DNA of 64,000 nucleotides from Serripes groenlandicus (Eukaryota > Mollusca > Bivalvia > Cardiida > Cardiidae): assembly GCA_031761405.1 (NCBI GenBank), contig JASEVX010000013.1:39880601-39944600 (forward strand). The letters run 5' to 3'. Numbering within the stretch: the stretch's first letter is position 1; each line of letters opens with the position of its first letter. Below, one piece after another: positions 30,011 to 40,836 of the stretch. The notes under the pieces are model-generated. The model searched no databases, was not told the origin of the DNA, and saw only the letters and a program-made list of their open reading frames with translations. The translations under genes and the position numbers were made by a program.

Positions 30011-30354
30011 ATATGCACATATTGCAATACATATTGTGTGTTATTCTCGTTATTTAACACCATCAATTAATATTAATTTGATGAGATGAATTCATGTTTA
30101 TATTCTAATTTCAATAACAACTTCCTCTTTACGAATGACAAATGTCAGTGTGCATAGCAGTAACAATGACGAATAGCCGAATGTAGAAAGCCGAATGTAA
30201 ACAGCATAATACAGAAGGCATAATACGATGCGACACCTGGTTTAATAATGACGCGACAACCAAATTATGCTAACAGGTGGCGCTACGTTTGTGTTGTCGG
30301 CAATTTCTGTAAATGACTCTCAAATATACTTTGAAGATAAGGTGTGTGAAGTTA

Positions 30355-30815
30355 GCACGTAGGTCGTAGCTCGTAGGTCGACACTCAAATTTATTTTCAG
30401 AAAGTGTTGACCTGGCTCGTAGGTCGTAGGTCGACAGTCACATTTATTTTCAGAAAGTGTCGACCTGGCTCGTAGGTCGTAGGTCGACACTCACATTTAT
30501 TTTCAGAAAGTGTCGACCTGGCTCGTAGGTCGTAGGTCGACACTCATATTTATTTTCAATAAGTGTCGACCTGGCTCGTAGGTCGTAGGTCGACAGTCAA
30601 ACTTACATTAAGATATTGTTGACCTGGCGCGTAGGTTATAGGCCGACAGTCAAACTTATGTTCAGAAAGTGTTGATCTGGCTCGTAGGTCGTAGGTCGAC
30701 AGTCAAATTTACATAAAGATAGTGTTGATCTGGCGCGTAGGTCGTAGGTCGACAGTCAAACTTATATTCAGAAAGTGTTGACCTGGCGCATAGGTCGTAG
30801 GTCGAAAGTCAAATT
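30355..30815. repeat. ~60 bp tandem array with internal palindromes
   Basis: About 7.5 units: GCTCGTAGGTCGTAGGTCGAC, then an AT-rich spacer with TTTATTTTCAGAAAG, then TGTCGACCTG. GGTCGACACT and AGTGTCGACC within each unit can form a stem. Later units drift. Confidence 0.88.
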
Positions 30816-30961
30816 TATTTTGTTTCCGAACATGCGCCTTCTGCTGTCAAAAACCGTGTTGGTCGCGTTCTGTTCTGTGATATGTTCTATTATTTGTTTA
30901 CAGTTAGACGATGAATCGCCGATCTAGCGAAGAATTTGAAATAAGGTTAAAACATTAAATA

Positions 30962-32591
30962 AACAAGAGTTGTCGGAGGACAATATAGCTCGCCTATCAG
31001 GGATATCGTCTATCAGGGCCTACTTCAGAACAGTTATAGCATGGGTATAAAGTCCAAAATCCAAAAGTGGAATAATTCAGTTGAAATTGAATTTACAAAA
31101 GAAAGACAAGAATTACGCATAATTAAATGTCTCACTGTGTCCCCTGCTTTGACTATCAAGGCAAGTGTAAAACACAAAAAGTAAACAAAACTCTAACATT
31201 GAGCTAAACACAATTATTTTTAAACAAGAAATAATAAAAAAAAAAAGTTCAAAAATACAAGAAATTTAAAAAAAAAAATTGAGCTGAACACAAAGTTCCA
31301 AAATTCAAGAAAAAAAATAAAAAATAAAAAAATAATGCTCAAAGTTCAAAAATACAAAAAAATGAAATTAATCCAACAAAATATAAAGAAGCTATGCCCA
31401 ATTTTCAAAATCCAGCAAAAAACAAATGTTTTACCCCAAAAAATATGAAAGCCCTAGAACCAGTACTTATTGAGAAAAAAAAAAAAAAGAAACTTTAACT
31501 TCAACGCTAAACGCAAAATTGAAAAATACAAGAAAAGAAAAAGAAAAAAATCCAAATGTTTGAAAAAAATCCATTCCAGAGTTATGGGACTTGACATACA
31601 AGGTCCCCTAATGACCCTGAATAAGTGTGTAAAGTTTCAAAGCAACAGCATACACAGTGTCTGAGAAAAGGCCTTGCACGCAAAGGTTTGACCAAATTTC
31701 TAAGTCCAAAAAGGGGCACAATTCAGTCAAAATCCATTCCAGAGTTATGGGACTTGACATACAAGGTCCCCTAATGATCCTGAATAAGTGTGTGAAGTTT
31801 CAAAGCAACAGCATACACAGTGTCTGAGAAAAGGCCTTGCACGCAAAGGTTTGACCAAAATTCTAAGTCGAAAAAGGGGCACAATTCAGTCAAAATCCAT
31901 TCCAGAGTTATGGGACTTGACATACAAGGTCCCCTAATGACCCTGAATAAGTGTGTGAAGTTTCAAAGCAACAGCATACACAGTGTCTGAGAAAAGGCCT
32001 TGCACGCAAAGGTTTGACCAAATTTCTAAGTCCAAAAAGGGGCACAATTCAGTCAAAATCCATTTCAGAGTTATGGGACTTGACATACAAGGTCCCCTAA
32101 TGATCCTGAATAAGTGTGTGAAGTTTCAAAGCAACAGCATACACAGTGTCTGAGAAAAGGCCTTGCACGCAAAGGTTTGACCAAAATTCTAAGTCGAAAA
32201 AGGGGCACAATTCAGTCAAAATCCATTCCAGAGTTATGGGACTTGACATACAAGGTCCCCTAATGACCCTGAATAAGTGTGTGTGAAGTTTGAAAGCAAC
32301 AGCATACACAGTGTCTGAGAAAAGGCCTTGCACGCAAAGGTTTGACCAAATTTCTAAGTCCAAAAAGGGGCACAATTCAGTCAAAATCCATTCCAGAGTT
32401 ATGGGACTTGACATACAAGGTCCCCTAATGATCCTGAATAAGTGTGTGAAGTTTCAAAGCAACAGCATACACAGTGTCTGAGAAAAGGCCTTGCACGCAA
32501 AGGTTTGACCAAGCTGGCAACGCGGACGCCAACGCCAACGCCGGGGTGATAACATAAGCTCCCCTATTTCTTCGAATAGGCGAGCTAAAAA
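30962..32591 (-). mobile_element. HINE-like (Helentron-type) element with 163 bp array
   Basis: On the minus strand it runs from TTTTTTAGCTCGCC to CTCTTGTTT. Subterminal inverted repeats TAGCTCGCCTAT (30986-30997) and ATAGGCGAGCTA (32576-32587). A TGTC/GACA mini-hairpin lies next to the CTTGTT end. The core is a tandem array at 31571-32515. This architecture is the one described for HINE/pearl elements; there is no Rep/Helicase frame. Confidence 0.7.
31571..32515. repeat. 163 bp array, six units with dimeric order
   Basis: Unit starts at CCATTCCAGAGTTATGGGAC (31571, 31734, 31897, 32060, 32223, 32388). Odd units read GACCCTG and TTTCTAAGTCC; even units 2 and 4 read GATCCTG and ATTCTAAGTCG (unit 6 GATCCTG, then cut short). 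The true repeating period is therefore 326 bp. Confidence 0.92.
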
Positions 32592-32689
32592 ATGCATCAT
32601 GCCATCAAGCAAAATGTTCAAGGACGATCCTAATGTCAGATAACCGAATGTAATATTGAATGTATGAACGCAAAATTTAAATGTACGGA

Positions 32690-33156
32690 AGCAAGATGTG
32701 CATGTCACAACGCAAGATGTACACAGCATGATGTGCAAGTCACAAAGCAAGATGTGAATGTCACAAAGCAAGATGTGCATGTCACAACGCAAGATGTACA
32801 AAGCAAGATGTGCATGTCACAACGCAAGATGTACAAAGCATGATGTGCAAGTCACAAAGCACGATGTACAAAGCAAGATGTGCATGTCACAACGCAAGAT
32901 GTACAAAGCATGATGTGCAAGTCACAAAGCAAGATGTGCATGTCACAACGCAAGATGTACAAAGCAAGATGTGCATGTCACAACGCAAGCTGTACAAAGC
33001 ATGATGTGCAAGTCACAAAGCAAGATGTGAATGTCACAAAGCAAGATGTGAATGTCACAAAGCAAGATGTGAATGTACGAATGCAAGATGTAAATGTACG
33101 AATGCAAGTTGTAATGTAAGAAGGAAAGATGCAATTTATGCGTTAATACCCTTCCA
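32690..33156. repeat. right arm: inverted copy of the ~35 bp array
   Basis: GATGTGCATGTCACAACGCAAGATGTACAAAGCA units, in inverse orientation to 29086-30010 and about half as long. The outermost ~96 bp match the left arm exactly; the number of ACATTCACATC units differs between the arms (four at left, three at right). Confidence 0.92.
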
Positions 33157-33194
33157 TAGATAGGTAACGTACTGGGATTGACTGTGGGGGGAAA

Positions 33195-33320
33195 GGTTAT
33201 TATTAAATAGTTCTGCCAATTCACTGCTCTTTCTTTTAACAGTTGGGAAAATGTCATGGTATTATTAAACAGTTCTGCCAATTCACTGATCTTTCTTTTG
33301 TCAGTTGGGAAAATGTCATT
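33195..33320. repeat. ~63 bp direct duplication
   Basis: TTCTGCCAATTCACTGMTCTTTCTTTT...CAGTTGGGAAAATGTCAT occurs twice in tandem, just outside the right end of the large element. Confidence 0.8.
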
Positions 33321-33754
33321 TGATATGAACATGAGGGTGCAAGTTTAAAGTTTTCTATAAATATTTACTCAGCTACGTAATTATATTAAGCTCCAATGAA
33401 AGTAAATCTTATATTATATCAACTTGCTTATGTAATACCAAATATGTAATATTGGATATGTGATACACCGTAACTATGTTCTTATAAGGTCAGCACACAA
33501 AATAGTGAATTTGAATATTTATTTCAAAGATGTTTAACGCCCACTCTATAAATTTACCTGAGCAAGAACGTGTCTGCTGCAAAGGCACTTGGAGCTTATG
33601 TTAGCGAATTGAGGTATTAAGGAAAAAAGTTTAGTGGATCAAAATCAGATGGCAAATATGGTTGACATCATGCAAAATGGTTGATACTTGTAACATCTTG
33701 TTACGTTATGTAGAACCATTTTGCATTGAGCATACTTATGATATATGCATTTGA

Positions 33755-34785
33755 GTGTACCACTTGCATTTGCGTCTACAACATACTTAATTGTTCTTTA
33801 GTCTACCACTTGCATTTAAGCCTACCACTTGAACTTAAGTCTACGACTTGCATTTCAGTCCACCACTTGCATTTCAGTCTACCACTTGCATTTTAGTCTA
33901 CCACTTGCATTTTAGTCTACCACTTGCATTTCAGTATACCACTTGAACTTAAGTCTACGACTTGCATTTCAATATACCACTTGAACTTAAGCATACCACT
34001 TGAACTTAAGTCTAATACTTGCATTTCAGTCTACCACTTGCATTTTAGTCTACCACTTGCATTTCAGTATACCACTTGCATTTAAGCATACCACTTGAAC
34101 TTAAGTCTAATACTTGCATTTCAGTCTACCACTTGCATTTTAGTCTACCACTTGCATGTTAGCCTACCACTTGCATATAGTCAACAACTTGCATTTCAGC
34201 ATACCACTTGCATTTCAAAATACCACTTGCATTTTAGTCTACCACTTGAAAAGTAGTTTATCTCTTGCATTTTAGTCTACCACTTGAAAAGTAGTTTATC
34301 ACTTGCATTTTAGTCTACCATTTGCATTTCTGTCTACCGATTTCATTTCAATCTACTATATATACTTGCATTTTAGTCTACCACTTGCATTTCAGTATAC
34401 CACTTGCATTTTAGTCAACGACTTGCATTTCAGTATACCACTTGCTTTTTAGTCTACCACTTGAAAAGTAGTTTATCACTTGCATTTTAGTCTACCATTT
34501 GTACTTTAGTCTTTCATTTCAATCTACTATGATATACTTGTATTTAAGTCTATATGTCTAGCATTTGAGTCTACAACTTGCATACTTGCATTAAAGTCTA
34601 ATACTTGCATTTCAGTCCAGCACTTGCATTTCAGTCCAGCACTTGCATTTCAGTCTACAACTTGCATTTCAGTCTACTACTTGCATTTCAGTCTACTTAG
34701 TAACTTGCATTTCAGTCTCTACTACTCGCATTTCAGTCTTCTACTTGCATTTTAGTCCACTTCTTGCATTTCATCTTAGTCTACT
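33755..34785. repeat. 19 bp minisatellite
   Basis: Degenerate units of AGTCTACCACTTGCATTTC with many single changes (ATACCACTT, CATTTTAGT, GAACTTAAG). A longer motif (CACTTGAAAAGTAGTTTATC) recurs near 34245, 34285 and 34460, showing block-wise duplication. Confidence 0.9.
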
Positions 34786-34917
34786 TGTACTTTATATTTA
34801 AGAGCAGACAAATTGCATTTGTATCTTTAAACAATATTTCTGTATAAGTTGCATGAAGCTGAAAAATATATTAACACTCCAGCATTATTCAGACAACTCC
34901 TGGCTCGATTACTGACT

Positions 34918-35050
34918 TTTGAAGACACGTACTTAGTAGAAAGGAGAAATTGCTCAATTTGAGCCATTTCTCCTTTTGCTACAAAGTTTTCAAAAGTTGT
35001 CTGCTGGAGATGGGTCAAAATATGTATTTTAAGCAATTTCTCATTTTACT
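34918..35050. mobile_element. TTAA MITE fragment
   Basis: The hairpin GGAGAAATTGCTCAATTTGAGCCATTTCTCC and the right subterminal AAGTTGTCTGCTGGAGATGGGTC are recognisable. The ends are lost. Confidence 0.6.
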
Positions 35051-35115
35051 GAAATGTTTTCCACATCAAAATTATATATCATTTTCCAGATAAACACATT
35101 TTTTCACATATTTTC

Positions 35116-35624
35116 AAAGCAGAAAAATCGCCTCTGTGGTGTAGTGGTAAAGTCCACCTAGAGTGAGTGTTCATTCCCTGGCTGGGTCATACCAAAAACT
35201 TAGTGGTAAATAGTAGTAATGGCTGACCTAGGCGCTCAGGGTTGGCGGGTTAGCATTACGCCTGACTAAGGCTGGTGTCAGGATAAATGCACAAGCAGTA
35301 CTGGTAACTTACCCAGGAAACACTGTGATGTAAGTGAAAAATCATTGAAAATGGCTTAACCCTTTCCCTCATGCAACAATTCTGCAGCAGACGACTTTGA
35401 ACATATTTTGTCAAAAAATAGAAAATCTCTATAATTGAATGGATAACCTATGACTAAAAGTGGAAATCATTGTGGCCAAAGGAGAAATTGCCCGTTTTGA
35501 GCAATTTCTTCTTTTGTCACTATGTTTTCAAAAAGCCGTCTGCTGCAGAGGCGTCAGAAAGCGTCTATACGAGGGAAAGCGTTAAAGCGCCAAACAATCG
35601 ATCAATCAAGCAAAGTAGAAAAAT
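35116..35624 (+). mobile_element. SINE family B with 13 bp target duplication, interrupted by a MITE
   Basis: The tRNA-like head TGTGGTGTAGTGGTAAAGTC is followed by the family body and the tail CGCCAAACAATCGATCAATC. AAAGCAGAAAAAT (35116-35128) and AAAGTAGAAAAAT (35612-35624) flank it. The element at 35356-35585 splits its 3' part. Confidence 0.88.
35356..35585 (+). mobile_element. TTAA MITE inserted in a SINE
   Basis: TTAA at both ends. CCCTTTCCCTCATGCAACAA to TACGAGGGAAAGCG. Removing it plus one TTAA restores the SINE tail GGCTTAAAGCGCCAAACAATC. Confidence 0.92.
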
Positions 35625-35639
35625 ATCAGTCTAATATGA

Positions 35640-35735
35640 GCCTGCCCATAGAATAAGGTTCAAGTTGGCTTGTCTGAACAGAGTATAGGTTCAGATCAGC
35701 CTGGCCACATGCTCAGACTTACCAAAATCATCGCA
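35640..35735. repeat. fragment of a dispersed GATCAGCCTG repeat
   Basis: AGGTTCAGATCAGCCTGGCC resembles segments at ~430, ~5480, ~14240 and ~36080 (GGCTGATCTGRAYCTACA in inverse). Confidence 0.45.
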
Positions 35736-36006
35736 ATTTGATTGATTGATTGGGGTTCAACGCCGTTTTTAACAATTTCTCAGTCATATCACAGCGGCCA
35801 GTACACCTACACACATATTTCCTCACACCAGTACTCCACACAACCACACTTAGCCCATTGGTGGGAGACGAATGAGGCATGTTGCATTGACTTTTGTCAA
35901 ACGTCGGAAAGAAAGTTGGCCGAGCCGGGACTCAAACTCACAACCCCTGTATTGACAGCCCGCGTCGCTACCGACTGAGCTACCAGGGCTCGGCATCGCA
36001 ATTTGA
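35729..36006 (-). mobile_element. SINE family A, complete, with 13 bp target duplication
   Basis: CATCGCAATTTGA stands at 35729-35741 and 35994-36006. Between them are the (ATTG)n tail, the family A body and the tRNA-like head ending ACTGAGCTACCAGGGCTCGG. On the minus strand, box A is GGTAGCTCAGTCGG and box B GAGTTTGAGTCC. Confidence 0.93.
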
Positions 36007-36165
36007 CAGAAGCTTCTTATTTTAAGAAGCAAACTTAAGTATGTTAGTAAAATATAAAATGTGTGGGTCTTGGTCAGACTCTGCAGATGCAAAGACTGAT
36101 CTGGCTCTACACTGTTCATAAAACCAACTTGTACCTTTTCGCACAGACAGACTCATATTCTAGTT

Positions 36166-36347
36166 CTAAAGTCGTTTGCTGCAGAGGCATCAGAAAGGGT
36201 TAAACCTTTGAAAGTGTCTGCTAAAAAATATGGAAAATCTCTATAATTGTAGGTATAATTACTGTAAAAAAGTTGGAAACATTGTGGCAAAAGGAGAAAT
36301 TCTGCTGCAGATGTGTCAAAATGCGTCTACAGGTTGGAAAGGGTTAA
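36166..36347 (+). mobile_element. TTAA MITE, internally deleted, next to a right-end fragment
   Basis: 36166-36199 is a stray right end (AAGTCGTTTGCTGCAGAGGC). 36200-36347 has TTAA at both ends but lacks the left CTGCAG block and the right hairpin arm (GGAGAAATTCTGCTGCAG). Confidence 0.72.
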
Positions 36348-36374
36348 ATGAGTGTTTTCAGTGTGGCTGCATAC

Positions 36375-36558
36375 TGATGAGACGACTTTTGAAACATTGT
36401 GACAAAGGGAGAAATTGCTTGAAACAAGTTATTTCTTCATTTACCACATTGTTTTCAATTTTTTTCAGTAATTGTTCCTTCCTTTCTAGAGATTTTCCAC
36501 ATCTTGATAAGATGTTTCCAAAGTCATCTGCTGCATGCAAATTTGTGGTATGTGAGGG
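36375..36558 (-). mobile_element. TTAA MITE, left end lost
   Basis: Begins GAGACGACTTTTGAAACATTG. Hairpin decayed (AATTGCTTGAAACAAGTTATTTC). Right end CAAATTTGTGGTATGTGAGGG. Confidence 0.68.
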
Positions 36559-36792
36559 TCAACCCTTTCCCACATACAACAAATCTGCAGCCGATGACTT
36601 TGAATTATAGTCACCTACAGAAAAATATGGAAAATCTCTTTATATAAAAGTATTGTTTAAGAATAGAATTAAAAACAGTGTGACTAAATTAGAAATTGCT
36701 CATTATAAGCAATTTCTCCTTTTGCCACAATGTTTTCAGAAGTTTTTTGATGCAAAGCCGTCAGAAAGCGTCTGTATATGGGAAAGGGTTAA
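36559..36792 (+). mobile_element. TTAA MITE within a local duplication
   Basis: Left flank TCAA, right flank TTAA. Perfect hairpin core AAATTGCTCATTATAAGCAATTT with one wobble. The following 36 bp (ATGAGTGTTTTCAGTGT...CTGCATACTGATGAG) duplicate 36348-36383. Confidence 0.8.
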
Positions 36793-36881
36793 ATGAGTGT
36801 TTTCAGTGTCACTGCATACTGATGAGGGAATTTAACACCGGAATTCTACAGACATTTTAAAACTTCTCGAGTTTCCTTTTT

Positions 36882-37120
36882 TTAACCCTTTACTGTATAT
36901 ATTTTTTTTTTAACAGATGACTTAATTGAAACCATCTAGGAAAATATGCAGAAAAATCTCTATAATTGAAAGAATAATATTTTTAACGAAGTTAAAAACA
37001 TTTTGGCAAAAGGAGAAATTGCTCAAAACAATTAATTTCACCTTCTGCCACAATGTTTACAAATGTATTCTGCTCACTGTGTAGATGCGTTAAAATTTGT
37101 CTGCATGCCAGAAAGGGTAA
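36882..37120 (+). mobile_element. diverged TTAA MITE
   Basis: TTAACCCTTTACTGTATATA at left, GCGTTAAAATTTGTCTGCAT ... GAAAGGGTAA at right; the left CTGCAG block is lost. Confidence 0.65.
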
Positions 37121-37296
37121 AAGAAACATATATCACTTTTCCTACAAAAGGAAATTGAAATCTTCCAGTGGATCTCATTTGAATAGAAATGAGATACGTT
37201 CTGTCTCGTAGGATATACCTTGGTATTGCTCTACGTACAATATCAACTCAAACCTGACCTTTATGCAAATATATATATATTTATGAGCCACATCAA

Positions 37297-38895
37297 GGAT
37301 ATATCTTTTGCTGTGTGTCTAGCTCATAGGATATATCTATTGCTGTGTCTAGCTCATAGGATATATCTATTACTGTTCCAAGCTAATAGGATATAATTAT
37401 CTATTACTGTTCCAAGCTCATAGGATATATCTATTACTGTTCCAAGCTCATAGGATATATCTATTACCGTTCCAAGCTCATAGAATATATCTATTACTGT
37501 TCCAAGCTCATAGGATATATCTTTTACTGTTACAAGCTCATAGGATATATCTATTAATGTTCCAAGCTCATAGGATATATCTATTGCTGTTCCAAGCTCA
37601 TAGGATATATCTTTTGCTGTATCAAGCTCATAGGATATATCTATTACTGTTCCGAGGTCATAGGATATATCTTACTGTTCCAAGCTCATAGGACATATCT
37701 ATTGCTGTTCCGAGCTCATAGGATAAATCTATTACTGTTCCAAGCTCACAGGATATATCTATTGCTGTGTCTAGCTCATATGATATATATATTGATGTGT
37801 GTCTAGCTCATAGGATATATCTATTGCTGTGTGTCTAGCTCATAGGATATATATTGCTGTGTGTCTAGCTCATAGGATATATCTATTGCTGTGTCTAGCT
37901 CATAGGATATATGTATTGCTGTGTCTAGCTCATATGATATATATATTGCTGTGTGTCTAGCTCATAGGATATATATATTGCTGTGTATCTAGCTCATAGG
38001 ATATATCTATTGCTGTGTCTAGCTCATAGGATATATCTATTGCTGTGTGTCTAACTCATAGGATATATATTGCTGTGTGTCTAGCTCATATGATATATAT
38101 ATTGCTGTGTGCCTAGCTAATATGATATATATATTGCTGTGTGTCTAGATCATAAGAATATATATATTGCTGTGTGTCTAGCTCATAGCATATATCTATT
38201 TTTGTGTCTAGCTCATAGGATATATATATTTCTGTGTGTCTAGCTCATAGGATATATATATTGCTGTGTGTCTAGCTCATAGGATATATCTATTGCTGTG
38301 TCTAGCTCATAGGATATATCTATTGCTGTGTGTCTAGCTCATAGGAGATATATATTGATGTGTGTCTAGCTCATAGGATATATATATTGCTGTGTTAAGC
38401 TCATAGGATATATCTATTGCTGTGTGTCTAGCTCATAGGATATATATTGCTGTGTGTCTAGCTCATAGGATATATCTATTGCTGTGTCTAGATCATAGGA
38501 TATATATATTGCTGTGTCTAGATCATAGGATATATATATATTGCTGTGTGTCTAGATCATAGGATATATATATATATATATATATTGCTGTGTGTCTAGC
38601 TCATATCATATATCTATTGCTGTGTCTAGCTCATAGGATATATCTATTGCTGTGTCTAGCTCATATGATATATATATTGCTGTGTGTCTAGATCATAGAG
38701 TATATATATTGCTGTGTGTCTAGCTCATAGCATATATCTATTTTTGTGTCTAGCTCATAGGATATATATATTGCTGTGTGTCTAGCTCATAGGATATATA
38801 TATTGCTGTGTCTAGCTCATATGATATATATATTGCTGTGTGTCTAGCTAATAGGATATATATGTTGCTGTGTGTCTAGCTCATAGGATATTTCT
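37297..38895. repeat. ~30-32 bp minisatellite in two blocks
   Basis: 37297-37780 is dominated by CCAAGCTCATAGGATATATC plus TATTACTGTT. 37750-38895 is dominated by GTCTAGCTCATAGGATATAT plus ATTGCTGTGT, with (AT) length variation peaking near 38560. Confidence 0.93.
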
Positions 38896-39075
38896 TGATA
38901 TTTATGCAGAAAATAATTAATTGTGAAATTAAAAGTGTGGTTGCTATAGACAGGGATTTTTTTTTACAGAGGTGGTCTTTAGCACAGGTTTGACCTTATG
39001 TGGATGGTGACGACTATTGAGACTGTGTGGATTCATTATTTAATTTAGCATGATTCTTCACTTACCCAAGGTGCA

Positions 39076-39305
39076 TTAGCCCTTTCCCACATGCAGATGC
39101 ATTTTGAAACCTCTGCAGCAGACGCCTTGAAAACTTAGTGCCATAAGGATAAATTGCTCATAATTGCCAAATTTCTCCTTTAATCTACCACACTGCTTTG
39201 AATGATTATACTTTGGTCTAAACAAATTCATCGAAAATCTCTATTAATGAAAGAATAATATTTTAATAGAATTGAAAACATTGTTGATAAATGAGAAATT
39301 GTTAG
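39076..39305. mobile_element. chimeric TTAA MITE
   Basis: The left half is a minus-type copy (CCCTTTCCCACATGCAGATGC ... CTGCAGCAGACGCC). After 39210 the sequence follows a plus-type interior (GAAAATCTCTATTAATGAAAG ... GAATTGAAAACATTGTTG). Confidence 0.6.
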
Positions 39306-39309
39306 CTTT

Positions 39310-40020
39310 GAATGACACAAGTTAAGCTGATCAATTTTGTCAATAAGATGAGCCCAAAATAATTTTTGTCAATGAAAACATCACTAGTCTATGAATATTG
39401 CAGGATTCTTTTTTATATGACAAGTTGTGATTAAATTTATAGATTTTTACCATGTGGATTTGTTAAATATTCTGCATTTTATCATCTTATGTTATAGTAA
39501 TTTATTGCTTTTATTTGCTCTTGTGCAATTCAAATGTTGCCGAAATGATTAATTTTTAACGGCAATATGTCGAAAGATTTTTCACTGTCAGTCAAGTGAA
39601 TAGCCCCCTATTGTGACGGATGTTTTGTTGTTTTTTTGTCTGCTTAGGCTTTGTTATATAGTTTTTGTATCAGGCAGTTTATCCAACTCGATTACAATTC
39701 AATGCGCCCTTAGCGACAAGCCAAAGTATTTCAGTTTCCCAGAGACAGATGGCTTTTGTCGCATTCACTGCACCAGATAACTTTTGAAATGAATGGTGGG
39801 GGAAATTGGAGATACATCAAATTATGCACCGGAGTTGTGAGGCGTACAACTTTCAATGCTTTTTCAGCAGATGATCAACTTTTCATAACTAAGAAAAAAT
39901 ATATATGACTCAGCGTGAAACAGTTGTAGCTGCTTCTAAAATGACATACAGTTACAAATCAGTTGTGTTATGAGTCATCAACATTTGTCCATTTACCTCA
40001 ATGTTTTAAACACTTTTCAA
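39310..40020. other. no gene seen
   Basis: Unrecognised AT-rich DNA. 39905-39985 has short inverted ends (ATGACTCAGCG ... GTTATGAGTCAT) and a GCGTGAAACAGTTGTA stretch that recalls the CGAGGG element terminus. The match is too short to call. Confidence 0.35.
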
Positions 40021-40021
40021 A

Positions 40022-40246
40022 ATGAACTCTTTCCCACATACAATTACGAATCTGCAGCAGACAACTTTGAAAATTATGAAGTTCAAAATTTAGAAAAATC
40101 TCTATAAATTAAAGTATGATCATTGAATTGAGTTGAGATCACTGTTGCAAATGGTGAAATTGCTCATCATGAGTGATTTCAACTAAGTTTGCCCCAATGA
40201 TTTCATGAAGCTTCAGAAAGCGTCTGTTATGTGGGAAAGGGTAAAA
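40022..40246 (+). mobile_element. TTAA MITE, diverged
   Basis: CTCTTTCCCACATACAATTACG to TTATGTGGGAAAGGG. Hairpin TGAAATTGCTCATCATGAGTGATTTCA partly paired. Flanking TTAA not preserved. Confidence 0.7.
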
Positions 40247-40579
40247 CTTCAGACCTGTTGCCCTTGACATGAAAACCGGGTACATGAGTCTGTATGAAGT
40301 AGGGGGAGTAGGGATATGATACCCATGTTCTAATCACATGGGGCCCCATGTCTAATTTCACAAAGCTGTCATTTGTTGTCTATATATAGAATAATCTGCA
40401 GCATCAGTAAAGGTTTTGTATTTCAGTTTAAATACACAAAAACTTGTGGGCTTCGATGCTGAACAAAATGGTTGTAACCATGGGGGATTGAAACAAGATA
40501 AAGTTACAGCCATTTAGCGTTAACCCATGGATTAGGTTCAGAACCAATTTGCCGACGAAACTTAACACATTCCTGAAAA

Positions 40580-40757
40580 AATACAGCAAATCTGCAGCTG
40601 GAAACATCTAGGTAAAAATATAGAAAATCTCTAAGTGGCAAATGGCCACGATATGTTTTCATGAAATAATGAGCCAATTTCCTCCTTGTGCCAAAATGTA
40701 TTGCAAAGTTGTCTCCTCAAAATTATAATGGCTGTAGGTGTGAAAGGGAAGGGTTTA
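40580..40757 (+). mobile_element. TTAA MITE, strongly diverged
   Basis: ACAGCAAATCTGCAG, then GAAACATCTAGGTAAAAATATAG, and a right end GCTGTAGGTGTGAAAGGG. The hairpin is decayed. Confidence 0.5.
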
Positions 40758-40836
40758 AAAACATCAGATTATGGGTTAATCTGTACCCATTAATCTTTAG
40801 GACATGTTTTGGTAATTTTACTACATTCTGTAATAA

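Larger units (their letters stand above)
29086..33156. mobile_element. 4.07 kb transposon-like element with long tandem-repeat-bearing inverted arms and 10 bp target duplication
   Basis: The left end TGGAAGGGTATTAACGCATA and its exact inverse at the right bound the unit. The outer ~96 bp of the arms are identical by eye. TAGATAGGTA stands directly outside both ends (29076-29085 and 33157-33166). A TIR element with a 9-11 bp duplication is the Mutator-like pattern, but no transposase frame is present, so it is non-autonomous and unclassified. The interior holds a ~60 bp array (30355-30815) and an inserted HINE-like element (30962-32591). Confidence 0.88.

Noticed and set aside
30060..30340. 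A transposase or other gene inside the 4.07 kb element
   Set aside because: No frame of useful length outside arrays or the inserted HINE-like element; the element appears non-coding.
29003..33332. Cys/His-rich frames on both strands (for example 29259-29987 minus, 32880-33119 plus)
   Set aside because: They are translations of the ~35 bp array in the arms of the large inverted-repeat element.
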